This document shows positions 1 through 6,074 of a stretch of 8,967 bases of DNA, one piece after another; position 1 is the first letter of the stretch; each line of letters starts with the position of its first letter. The translations under genes were made by a program, and so were the position numbers. Under the pieces are notes generated by a model. The model saw only the letters and a list, made by a program, of their open reading frames with translations. It had not been told where the DNA came from and searched no databases. This DNA is from DP-19 sp041488235 (lineage in GTDB: Bacteria; Desulfobacterota; Binatia; UTPRO1), in contig JBGPOW010000190.1 of assembly GCA_041488235.1 (NCBI GenBank), positions 1 to 8,967 of the forward strand, given 5' to 3'.

Positions 1-498
1 CAGTGCTTCTGCGCGCCTGGCGGAAGTCCCCCGGAGCGGCCGAATGGTTGCGACCCCGCGTGCGTAGGCGGTGGCAACGACGGCGGCATGTGCATCAGCG
101 ATCCCAGCGAGTGCCCCGGCGGCTTCTGCCATCTTGCCGATTGCCGTCAGGATTTCACGGCGCCGGCCGCCCTCCAGCCGAACGAGGGCGCCTGCACGCA
201 AACGTTCGAGGGACACTGCTCGACGACGAGCTACAGGGGTTGCAACGGGGACTTCGACTGCACCGCCGTCGGTGGATGCGGGTTCTGCCAAGGCGGAGAG
301 ACGTGCACCTACACCAACAAGAACTGCTTCATCAACTCCGGCATCGTGCGCCAAGGCGTGCCGGACGTTACCAACCCGCAGTCGGCGGCGGTTTTCTGCA
401 TAACCGCCACGACTTCGCCGACCGTCAACGGCGTCGCCGGTCTGCCAGGCCCTGGCGCGCTGCACCAGCCGACGACCGTCACCGACACCGGATTTTAG
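1..498 (+). CDS. Secreted-type cysteine-rich protein, 3' part only
   Basis: This is the C-terminal 165 residues of a protein whose start lies left of the window; the frame is open from base 1 to TAG at 496-498. The visible part has 17 cysteines, dense up to residue 109 with a last one at 133, in short spacings such as CxC, CxxxC and CxxC. This is typical of exported, disulphide-bonded extracellular proteins. After the cysteine-rich region comes a Pro/Gly/Ala/Thr-rich tail (residues 134-165) containing GLPGPGAL, which looks like a stalk or low-complexity end. No catalytic motif is visible. I do not recognise a named family. Export is inferred from cysteine content only, since any signal peptide is outside the window. 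The next gene is convergent, so this is the last gene of its transcript. Confidence 0.7.
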   Translation, partial: QCFCAPGGSPPERPNGCDPACVGGGNDGGMCISDPSECPGGFCHLADCRQDFTAPAALQPNEGACTQTFEGHCSTTSYRGCNGDFDCTAVGGCGFCQGGETCTYTNKNCFINSGIVRQGVPDVTNPQSAAVFCITATTSPTVNGVAGLPGPGALHQPTTVTDTGF

Positions 499-754
499 GA
501 GAGGCTCAGGGCTCAGGACGCGCCGTAAGGTGTTACTTCTCTGCGGGACACGCCGACGCGAATAGGCAAGTCTGGCCATTCTCGTTACGGGGAAAGGGAG
601 AAAGTAGGCGAGCGAGCGGCTGCGTCTGATAAGCGATCATCTGTCAACCAGCGCTAATGCGGTGCTAATGCCGGCTTAGTTAGCGGGCCGTCGCCGGATC
701 AGCCGCGAGACGGCGCTCGCGCCGCCGTAGCGCCACAAAGAGACGACGCGCCCG
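499..754. other. Convergent intergenic gap with short repeats
   Basis: No credible gene lies between the two converging stops. The gap holds a 7-bp tandem duplication GGCTCAG (503-509 and 510-516) and an 8-bp direct repeat GCTAATGC (653-660 and 664-671). A small GC-rich hairpin, CGGCG/CGCCG with a CTCG loop (711-724), lies about 30 nt beyond the stop of the acyl-CoA dehydrogenase gene and could assist its termination. None of these is strong by itself. Confidence 0.4.
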
Positions 755-1963
755 CTACGTGTACTTCGCGAGCTCGAGGCGCGCGACCATCCCGCGGTGC
801 ACCTCGTCGGGTCCGTCGGCAATGCGCAGCACGCGTCCCATCGCGGCGAGACGCGTGAGCTCGAAGTCGGCGACACCCTCGCCGCCGTGGATCTGAATCG
901 CGGCATCGACGACCATTTGCAGCACGTTCGGCGCGACGACCTTGATTGCGGAGACATCGGTGAGCGCGCCCATGACGCCGTGCCGGTCAAGCGCCCAGGC
1001 GGCCCGGAGCGTCAGGAGCCGCGCCTGGTCGATCGCCATGCGGCAGTTGGCGATGATGTCGCGGTTGCCGCCGAGATTGGCGAGCGGCTTCCCGAACGCG
1101 ACGCGCCCGACGGCGCGGCGGCAAAGACGCTCGAGCGCGCGCTCGGCGGCGCCGATCGCACGCATGCAGTGATGGATGCGTCCCGGCCCGAGGCGGCCCT
1201 GCGCAATCTCGAACCCGCGGCCGGGACCGGCGATGACGTTCGCCTTCGGCACGCGCACGTCGGTGAAGACGACCTCGCCGTGTCCGTGCGGCTCGTCGAG
1301 GTGGCCGAAGACCGGCACCATACGCACGATCTCGACGCCGGGCGTGTCGGTCGGGACGATCACCATGGAATGGCGCTGGTGGCGCTCCGCCGTCGGATCC
1401 GTCACGCCCATGAAGATGAAGAACTTGCAGCGCGGATCGCCGGCGCCGCTCGTCCACCACTTCTGCCCGTTGATGACGATCTGGTCGCCCGCGACCTCGC
1501 ACGTCGCCTTCATGTTGGTCGCGTCGCTCGACGCGACCGCCGGCTCCGTCATCGCGAACCCGGAGCGGATTTCGCCGGCGAGGAGCGGCTCGAGCCAGCG
1601 CTTCTTCTGCTCGTCGGAACCGTAGCGCACCAGCACTTCGGCGTTGCCGGTGTCGGGCGCGCCGCAGTTGAACACTTCCGGTGCGAGGAAGCTCCGGCCG
1701 GTCAGCTCGGCGATCGGCGCGTAGTCGCGGTTGTCGAGCCCCGCGCCGTAGTCGCTCTCGGGAAGGAACAGGTTCCAGAGGCCGCGCTCCCGCGCCTCGG
1801 CCTTCAGCTCGTCGAGAATCGGCGGGATGCGCCAGCGCCGCCAATCGTCGGTCCGGGCGAGCTGATCGACGTAGGTCTGCTCGTTGGGGAGAACCCGGTC
1901 GCGGATGAACCGCTCGACGTGCGCGATGTACTCGCGGGCGCGTTCCGAATGCTCGAAGTCCAT
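755..1963 (-). CDS. Acyl-CoA dehydrogenase, ACAD10/11-like
   Basis: A 402-aa flavoprotein predicted to introduce an alpha,beta double bond into an acyl-CoA, with FAD as cofactor and ETF as the usual electron acceptor. The three-part family fold is complete: N-terminal helical domain (about 1-130), middle beta domain with the family signature FAMTEPAVASSDATN (136-150) and NGQKWWTSGAGDP (165-177), and C-terminal helical domain with IQIHGGEGV (356-364) and RIADGPDEVHR (380-390). The last motif, with FGKPL at 290-294, resembles the ACAD10/ACAD11 subgroup more than MCAD. In that subgroup an Asp (D383 here) sits where MCAD has its catalytic Glu; this is my alignment by eye. The start is the ATG at 1963 because family homology begins there. 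The same frame stays open to 2185, but that extension is compositionally non-native and overlaps meaB. It is divergent from meaB. The substrate is unknown. Confidence 0.93.
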   Translation of the reverse strand: MDFEHSERAREYIAHVERFIRDRVLPNEQTYVDQLARTDDWRRWRIPPILDELKAEARERGLWNLFLPESDYGAGLDNRDYAPIAELTGRSFLAPEVFNCGAPDTGNAEVLVRYGSDEQKKRWLEPLLAGEIRSGFAMTEPAVASSDATNMKATCEVAGDQIVINGQKWWTSGAGDPRCKFFIFMGVTDPTAERHQRHSMVIVPTDTPGVEIVRMVPVFGHLDEPHGHGEVVFTDVRVPKANVIAGPGRGFEIAQGRLGPGRIHHCMRAIGAAERALERLCRRAVGRVAFGKPLANLGGNRDIIANCRMAIDQARLLTLRAAWALDRHGVMGALTDVSAIKVVAPNVLQMVVDAAIQIHGGEGVADFELTRLAAMGRVLRIADGPDEVHRGMVARLELAKYT

Positions 1964-2063
1964 GACGGCGGATGATGGCGAATTTCCGCGAGCATGCCAA
2001 TGACGTTTTGCCGCACCTGAACGCCACGTGGTTGATGGCCGGCCGCGGGTCGCGTACGTACGG
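1964..2063. promoter_or_regulatory. Divergent control region between acyl-CoA dehydrogenase and meaB
   Basis: About 100 nt separate the two divergent starts, so both promoters should lie here. Visible symmetry elements are CCACGTGG (2024-2031) and CGTACGTACG (2053-2062), the latter ending one base before the chosen meaB ATG. I find no convincing -35/-10 pair and no strong Shine-Dalgarno sequence for either gene. Regulation by a shared factor is plausible but not shown. Confidence 0.4.
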
Positions 2064-3086
2064 ATGCGCATGCGATCCGATGCCGCGGCCGCGCCGCGTT
2101 CGGCGGCGATCGAGAAGCTCGCGCACGACGTACGCGCCGGCGACCGGCGCGCCCTCGCCAAGGCGATCACCCTCGTCGAGAGCACGCGGCCGAGCCATCA
2201 GGAGCAGGCGCAGCGTCTCCTCGAGCTGCTGCTGCCGCACACCGGACGCGCGGCGCGCGTCGGCGTGAGCGGCGTCCCGGGCGTGGGTAAGAGCACGTTC
2301 ATCGAGGCGTTCGGTCTGTCGTTGATCGGCCGCGGCAAACGCGTCGCCGTGCTCGCCGTCGATCCTTCGAGCGCGCGCTCGGGCGGGAGCATCCTCGGCG
2401 ACAAAACGCGCATGCCGCGGCTCTCCGCGGCGCCCGAGGCGTTCATCCGCCCGAGCCCCTCGACCGGATCGCTCGGCGGCGTGGCGCGCCGCACGCGCGA
2501 GGCGATGCTCGTCTGCGAGGCCGCGGGATACGACGTCGTGCTCGTCGAGACGGTCGGCGTCGGGCAGAGCGAGGTCGCGGTCGCGTCGATGGTCGACTTC
2601 TTTCTCGTGCTGATGCTCGCCGGCGCCGGCGACGAGCTCCAGGGCATCAAGAAAGGCATCCTCGAGCTCGCAGACTGCTTGGCCGTCAACAAAGCGGACG
2701 GCGACAACGTCGCGCACGCGGAGCGCGCCGCCGCCGAGTACACGAGCGCGCTGCGTCTCTTCCGTCACACGAGCGCGAGCTGGGATCCGCCGGTCGTCAC
2801 GGTGAGCGGCTTGCACGGCATCGGAATCGAGCGCGTGTGGACGATCATCGAGGAGCATCGCCGCGCCCTCTCCGCCAGCGGCGAGCTCGAGGCGCGGCGA
2901 CGCGAGCAGCAGCACGCGTGGTTCTGGAACATGATCGACGAGGGTCTGAAGCGATGGTTCCTCGGCCGCGACGACGTGAAGCGTCTGCTGCCGAAGATGG
3001 AGGAGGCGGTGGCGAGCGCGACGCTCACGCCGACCGAGGCCGCGCGGCGGCTGCTCGCGGCGGTCGACACGACGCGCGCGCGCTGA
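2064..3086 (+). CDS. meaB: Methylmalonyl-CoA mutase-associated GTPase MeaB
   Basis: A 340-aa cytoplasmic G3E-family P-loop GTPase. MeaB proteins protect B12-dependent acyl-CoA mutases and gate cofactor loading and release. All nucleotide-binding motifs are intact (numbering from ATG 2064): P-loop GVPGVGKST (70-78), DPSS (100-103), ETVGVGQSE (162-170, switch/Walker B region) and the guanine-specificity motif NKAD (209-212). The C-terminal helical part (about 235-340) matches the dimerisation arm of the family, and the length is normal. The start is uncertain. ATG 2064 is chosen, ATG 2070 is equally possible, and a GTG at 2028 would add 12 residues that do not look like the family. No mutase gene is in the window, so the partner may be methylmalonyl-CoA mutase or a relative such as isobutyryl-CoA mutase encoded elsewhere. 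Divergent from the acyl-CoA dehydrogenase gene. Confidence 0.93.
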   Translation: MRMRSDAAAAPRSAAIEKLAHDVRAGDRRALAKAITLVESTRPSHQEQAQRLLELLLPHTGRAARVGVSGVPGVGKSTFIEAFGLSLIGRGKRVAVLAVDPSSARSGGSILGDKTRMPRLSAAPEAFIRPSPSTGSLGGVARRTREAMLVCEAAGYDVVLVETVGVGQSEVAVASMVDFFLVLMLAGAGDELQGIKKGILELADCLAVNKADGDNVAHAERAAAEYTSALRLFRHTSASWDPPVVTVSGLHGIGIERVWTIIEEHRRALSASGELEARRREQQHAWFWNMIDEGLKRWFLGRDDVKRLLPKMEEAVASATLTPTEAARRLLAAVDTTRAR

Positions 3087-3115
3087 CGCGCACGCAAATG
3101 CTGCGTCAGTAGTTT
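3083..3115 (+). terminator. Terminator-like hairpin at the meaB stop
   Basis: CTGACGC (3083-3089) pairs perfectly with GCGTCAG (3103-3109) across a 13-nt loop, and is followed by TAGTTT. The meaB TGA stop is inside the left arm. The 7-bp stem with a short T-rich tail is compatible with an intrinsic terminator, though the tail is weak. Confidence 0.45.
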
Positions 3116-3131
3116 CGCGACGCGCGTCGCG
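3116..3131. repeat. 16-bp perfect palindrome
   Basis: CGCGACGCGCGTCGCG is a perfect palindrome placed directly after the meaB terminator-like hairpin and 175 nt before the next gene. It could reinforce termination, bind a dimeric protein, or be chance in very GC-rich DNA. Confidence 0.5.
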
Positions 3132-3293
3132 GCCTCCGCGGCACACTGAGTCACGGCCGGCGCAGTGAGCGCCCGGAGCACATCGCACCTGCGCTGCCGC
3201 CCAGACAGACCGCGCAGTTACGCGCCACCGCAAGCTGGCGCGCGCGTTGCTCTCTCCGCCCTCCAACGTACGCGAGGCACGCCGCCCCGCCAT

Positions 3294-3300
3294 GGAGGAA
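3294..3300 (+). promoter_or_regulatory. Shine-Dalgarno site that fixes the start at 3307
   Basis: GGAGGAA lies 6 nt before ATG 3307. An upstream in-frame ATG at 3292 overlaps this site and would place charged residues before the signal peptide, so 3307 is preferred. Confidence 0.75.
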
Positions 3301-3306
3301 CGACCA

Positions 3307-4278
3307 ATGCGGCTTCAAAATCTCGTCGCGCTCGCAGCCATCGCCGTCCTTTTGAGGACGCTCTCGGCCGTCCCCGTGGACGCGGGTTGCGGCTGTAACA
3401 AGCCGCCGCCGCCGCTGGCGCAGATCCGGCCGGCGTTCGGCTCGCCCGGCGACACCGTGACGCTCTTCCCCAACGGCGCCGTCCCCGGCCAGTCGTACAG
3501 GGTGACGTTCACGAGCGGCGGCACGTCGATCTCCGCGCCCGGTGTCGCGGTGCTGAAGCGCGACTTCGCGGACGGCGTCGCGAAGCCGCAAGTGAGCGTG
3601 CTGGTACCGAACGTGCCGATCGGACCGACATCCGTGACCGTGAGCGGCGCCGCGGCGTCGGCGGTCACCTTGGGCGCCGCCGTGGCACCGGTTCTGGCCC
3701 TGGACTCGAGCGCCTTCACGACGTTGCCGATCCAGCTGGCGCTGACCGAGGAGAACGGCGAGACCATCTTCTATTGCTACAAGGCCGCCGTCGGCGCCGA
3801 CGGGACCACTTACATCCCGTTGAATGTCGGCGCGATCTCGCAGCACATCGTCTTCAAGGGCTTCGGTCAGGCATACCCGATCATGTTCTCGCCGTCGGAC
3901 ATCACGATCTACAATACCCAGGGCGTCGTCATGCAGCTCCTGACGCCCGACAACGCCGCGATCTACGCCGTCGCCGACGACAAGGGTACAATCAACAGCT
4001 TCTCTCTGCTCTATGACCGCCACGAGTTCGAGACCTACAAGTCGGAGCACATCCACGAGGGGAACCTGCTCCTCGATCCCGACGATCCCGCGTGGCACCT
4101 CGACGGTACACGCCACATCGATCACGACAATTTGGTGATCGCCCTGCACTCACAGATGCGGAATGGTAGTTATCCCACGCCCGGCGCGTCGAAGTCGTTC
4201 CACCTCGACATCACGACCGCGCTCGACGCGGGCACGCCCGGCAAGACCCAACGGAACGTCAGCTTCTGTCAGTCGTGA
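3307..4278 (+). CDS. Sec-exported protein of unknown function, IPT/TIG-like N-terminus
   Basis: A 323-aa protein with an N-terminal signal peptide: a hydrophobic segment (about 6-22) and a signal peptidase I site, probably VDA|G after residue 26. The mature protein begins GCGCNKPPPP; the residues before the Cys do not form a good lipobox. Residues about 38-115 (beginning at IRPAFGSPGDTVTL and ending near the VTVSG strand) resemble an IPT/TIG immunoglobulin-like domain: a Pro/Gly-led first strand, hydrophobic alternation and a final VTVSG strand. The remaining 200 residues are beta-rich and polar and match no family I recognise. They carry a His/Asp cluster around residues 250-281, ending in the stretch HLDGTRHIDHDNLVIALHSQ, which could bind metal; that is inference. 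It may be co-transcribed with the membrane protein gene 99 nt downstream. Periplasmic, cell-surface or extracellular location is expected. Confidence 0.75.
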   Translation: MRLQNLVALAAIAVLLRTLSAVPVDAGCGCNKPPPPLAQIRPAFGSPGDTVTLFPNGAVPGQSYRVTFTSGGTSISAPGVAVLKRDFADGVAKPQVSVLVPNVPIGPTSVTVSGAAASAVTLGAAVAPVLALDSSAFTTLPIQLALTEENGETIFYCYKAAVGADGTTYIPLNVGAISQHIVFKGFGQAYPIMFSPSDITIYNTQGVVMQLLTPDNAAIYAVADDKGTINSFSLLYDRHEFETYKSEHIHEGNLLLDPDDPAWHLDGTRHIDHDNLVIALHSQMRNGSYPTPGASKSFHLDITTALDAGTPGKTQRNVSFCQS

Positions 4279-4302
4279 TCACGCTGCCGGTTTGAACGCC
4301 GC

Positions 4303-4348
4303 CACCCTGCGGGAGATCGCACGGGTGCGCGAAGACGGAGCTCACCCG
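4303..4348 (+). promoter_or_regulatory. Two mutually exclusive hairpins in the leader of the membrane-protein gene
   Basis: GGGTG (4323-4327) can pair upstream with CACCC (4303-4307). Extended to CGGGTG (4322-4327), it can instead pair downstream with CACCCG (4343-4348). The two stems cannot form together. The layout resembles an attenuator switch between the stop at 4278 and the start at 4378, but the stems are only 5 and 6 bp and no T-tract follows. Either could also be a weak terminator for the upstream gene. Confidence 0.25.
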
Positions 4349-4377
4349 CGAAACGACAGGAGCCCGAGGCACGTATT

Positions 4378-5430
4378 ATGAACACACGAGACTTACAGCC
4401 ACATGCCGACGGACGGTCGGGACTGCAGCGCGCGGCGATCGGATTGGTCGCGCTCGCAGCGATCGCGACCGCAGCGGTTGTCGCGCTGGCGGCCACCACC
4501 TGGATCGGCGCAACGTTCCCCGGTTTCTTCGTGCTCGAGAACGGGGTCGTGGCATCGATCGGGCGGCCGGGTTGGCCCGCGAGCCGCGTCGGCATTTACC
4601 AACACGTCGTCAGCGAGATCGACGACGCGTCCGTCGAAAGCGGCACCGCCGTCTACAAGCGTGTGGCGTCGCAACCGGCGGGAACCACCTTCACCTACAA
4701 CTTGGAGAATACGATCGCGCAGCGCAGTGTCACGCTCGCGTCGCGCGTCCTCACCCCGACAGACTATTGGATGATCTTCGGCGGCTACTTCGCAACCGGC
4801 CTCCTCTACGTTCTCCTTGCCCTGCTCGGCGCGCTGCTCGCGATCGATCCGCAGCTCGGCCGGGCGCTCGTCCTCGTCGGCAGCGCGGGCGGCGCATACG
4901 CGCTCTCGGCCGTCGGCATCTACGGTCCCGACGCCCCGATCCGGCTGCACGCGGCGATCGAGGCGCTCTTCCCGGCGTCGCTCGTCTGTCTCGCCCTCGT
5001 ATTTCCGCGGCCGTTGCCGCAAATCACGAAACCGGCGACGGCGCTCGCCTGGACGCTGTCGCTGGCGCTCGCGCTGCCGTATCAGCTCATGATCGACCAG
5101 CCGGCGGCATACTCGGCCCTGCACTCGGCGTGCGAGCTCTACCTCGGACTCGCGGGAATCGCCGTCGTCACCCGGCTCGTCCTCGCCGCGACGCTTGGCG
5201 AAGCCAGGACGGCCGCGCTCCCGAGCGCCCTCACGGGCGCCGTGCTCGGACTCGGCGCGCCGGCGATCATCTTCCTCGTCTCCGGCGCAACCGGCGGCCG
5301 TCTGCCCGTCAACATGTGCACCGCCACCGCGTTCGTCTTCCCGCTGTGCGTCGCGCACGGCATGGTGCGCGAGCATCTCGCTGCGCGGTGCACCGCGCAG
5401 CCCACCCTCGAAGTCGCGACCGCCGAGTAG
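4378..5430 (+). CDS. 8-TM membrane protein: PDZ-like plus 7-TM sensor module without kinase
   Basis: A 350-aa inner-membrane protein. TM1 (about 18-40) is followed by an extracytoplasmic segment (about 48-122) starting FPGFFVLENGVV, with PDZ-like spacing (a Gly-containing turn, EIDD, then two beta strands). Seven more TM helices follow, at about 131-153, 161-181, 192-210, 220-238, 250-271, 281-302 and 312-330. The order TM1, PDZ-like loop, 7-TM block with a conserved FPRP turn (209-212) is that of the sensing half of some membrane histidine kinases or phosphatases in delta-type proteobacteria (family knowledge, by eye). Here the protein ends 20 residues after the last helix, with no kinase, PAS or GAF domain, and a hairpin follows at once. 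The start at ATG 4378 has GAGG 8 nt upstream (4366-4369). It may act with a separate partner or be a cut-down relic. Confidence 0.8.
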   Translation: MNTRDLQPHADGRSGLQRAAIGLVALAAIATAAVVALAATTWIGATFPGFFVLENGVVASIGRPGWPASRVGIYQHVVSEIDDASVESGTAVYKRVASQPAGTTFTYNLENTIAQRSVTLASRVLTPTDYWMIFGGYFATGLLYVLLALLGALLAIDPQLGRALVLVGSAGGAYALSAVGIYGPDAPIRLHAAIEALFPASLVCLALVFPRPLPQITKPATALAWTLSLALALPYQLMIDQPAAYSALHSACELYLGLAGIAVVTRLVLAATLGEARTAALPSALTGAVLGLGAPAIIFLVSGATGGRLPVNMCTATAFVFPLCVAHGMVREHLAARCTAQPTLEVATAE

Positions 5431-5463
5431 TCGTCGCTGACTGCGGCAAGGCGCAGCGACGAC
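5430..5463 (+). terminator. Stem-loop directly after the membrane-protein stop
   Basis: GTCGTCGCTG (5430-5439) pairs perfectly with CAGCGACGAC (5454-5463), a 10-bp stem with a 14-nt loop, starting on the last base of the stop codon. No T-tract follows. Its position makes a termination or mRNA 3'-end protection role likely. Confidence 0.55.
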
Positions 5464-5540
5464 GACTCGCCTCGTCGCAACCTGCTTCACATCGCGGCCG
5501 CGTCGCGTCAGCGCGGAAGACGAAGAGCGCGGCGTCGTGC

Positions 5541-5675
5541 GCCGGGCGGCGGGGAGCGCCTCGCTGGCTCAGCAGGTCTAGCGGGCCGCGGCCCCGTGGG
5601 GATCCTCCCGTACGTCGCAACGCCTTCCGCCTATGTACGACCTATTCGCCTGCGAGGCGCTCCCCGCCGCCCGGC
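5541..5675 (+). repeat. Palindromic 135-nt structured element, copy 1
   Basis: The element is bounded by a perfect 24-bp inverted repeat: 5541-5564 with 5652-5675, core GGCGGGGAGCGCCTCGC. Inside are a second stem, AGGTC (5574-5578) with GACCT (5639-5643), and a third, CGTACGT (5609-5615) with ATGTACG (5633-5639) containing one G-T wobble. The second and third stems share base 5639, so one outer pair must yield. A conserved stretch at 5587-5605 contains CCCCGTGGGG. The whole unit can fold into one long branched hairpin. Its reverse complement recurs at 5923-6057 with 118 of 135 positions identical. No target-site duplication and no coding frame specific to the element are evident. It could be a MITE- or REP-like mobile repeat or a structured RNA; the sequence alone does not decide. 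Confidence 0.85.
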
Positions 5676-5922
5676 CCGCACCGTAGAACGTTCTTCTCCA
5701 TGCGGCGACGCGTCGCGTTCGCTGCGCGCGCTGCGCGCGCGGGCGCGTTGCGGCGCCGCCGGGGAGCGCGCGTCATCCGCCAGAACGCGCGCGCGGTGCG
5801 GCACGATCCGCCTTCCATCGGCTCGCGACGGCGCGCCGACGTGCAACGGGACGGCGGGCGGCCCGCTCTACCGCCGGCGCGACGGCACGTGTGACGGCGG
5901 TGCACCTGGCGGGCGACGGCGC
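5676..5922. other. Spacer between the two inverted elements
   Basis: This 247-nt stretch has no credible gene. It contains a 10-bp palindrome AGAACGTTCT (5685-5694) and two alternating C/G runs (around 5722-5757 and 5785-5795), which are Z-DNA-prone sequence. A short match to the element core, GGGGAGCGC, occurs at 5761-5769, but the rest of an element is not recognisable around it. Confidence 0.4.
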
Positions 5923-6057
5923 GGGGTGCGGCGGGGAGCGCCTCGCAGGCGAATAGATCGTACATAGGCGGAAGGCGCCGCGATGTACGGACGGATCCCC
6001 ACGGGGCCGCGTTGGGCTAGATCTGCTGAGCCAGCGAGGCGCTCCCCGCCGCACCCC
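5923..6057 (-). repeat. Palindromic 135-nt structured element, copy 2 (inverted)
   Basis: This is the reverse-orientation partner of the element at 5541-5675. Its terminal arms are a perfect 24-bp inverted repeat (5923-5946 with 6034-6057). They continue outward as imperfect pairing to 5906 and 6075, giving arms of 41 and 42 nt with one mismatch and one extra base. The inner stem is AGATC/GATCT where copy 1 has AGGTC/GACCT, and the third stem is CGTACAT/ATGTACG, fully Watson-Crick, where copy 1 has a wobble. The right arm ends about 50 nt beyond the stop of the convergent molybdoenzyme gene. Confidence 0.85.
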
Positions 6058-6074
6058 CGCGCCGCCGCCCGCCA

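Noticed and set aside
503..671. Short tandem repeats GGCTCAG and GCTAATGC as a CRISPR, att site or tRNA remnant
   Set aside because: Two copies of 7-8 bp are too few and too short; no spacer regularity, integrase gene or cloverleaf is present.
1964..2185. An N-terminal extension of the acyl-CoA dehydrogenase up to 2185
   Set aside because: The 74 extra residues are antisense to meaB, rich in Arg/Ala/Ser and absent from the family; homology starts exactly at ATG 1963.
987..3293. A 768-codon open frame on the minus strand spanning both the acyl-CoA dehydrogenase and meaB
   Set aside because: It is Arg/Ala-rich without family features and crosses two genes with full family motifs on other frames; open antisense frames are expected at this GC content.
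3292..3306. ATG 3292 as the start of the exported protein
   Set aside because: It overlaps the GGAGGAA ribosome binding site of ATG 3307 and would add MEERP before the signal peptide.
5685..5694. AGAACGTTCT as a LexA (SOS) box
   Set aside because: The GAAC and GTTC halves are directly adjacent without the spacer of known LexA boxes, and no gene start follows.
5754..5830. A third, decayed copy of the element
   Set aside because: Only GGGGAGCGC and a CGCCTTCC word match, at the wrong spacing (48 instead of about 70 nt), and no arms are recognisable.
4572..5894. A 440-codon plus-strand frame running from the membrane-protein gene through element copy 1
   Set aside because: Its translation is Arg-rich noise and out of frame with the recognised TM protein; it merely reads through the repeats.
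5596..5967. Similar short peptides translatable from both element copies
   Set aside because: The peptide likeness follows from the 87% nucleotide identity. Substitutions track base pairing rather than codon positions, and no ribosome binding site or common start is present.
5541..6057. Integron attC sites
   Set aside because: The length and palindromic shape are compatible, but the ends lack the RYYYAAC and GTTRRRY core sites, the copies are inverted instead of tandem, and no cassette gene or integrase is present.
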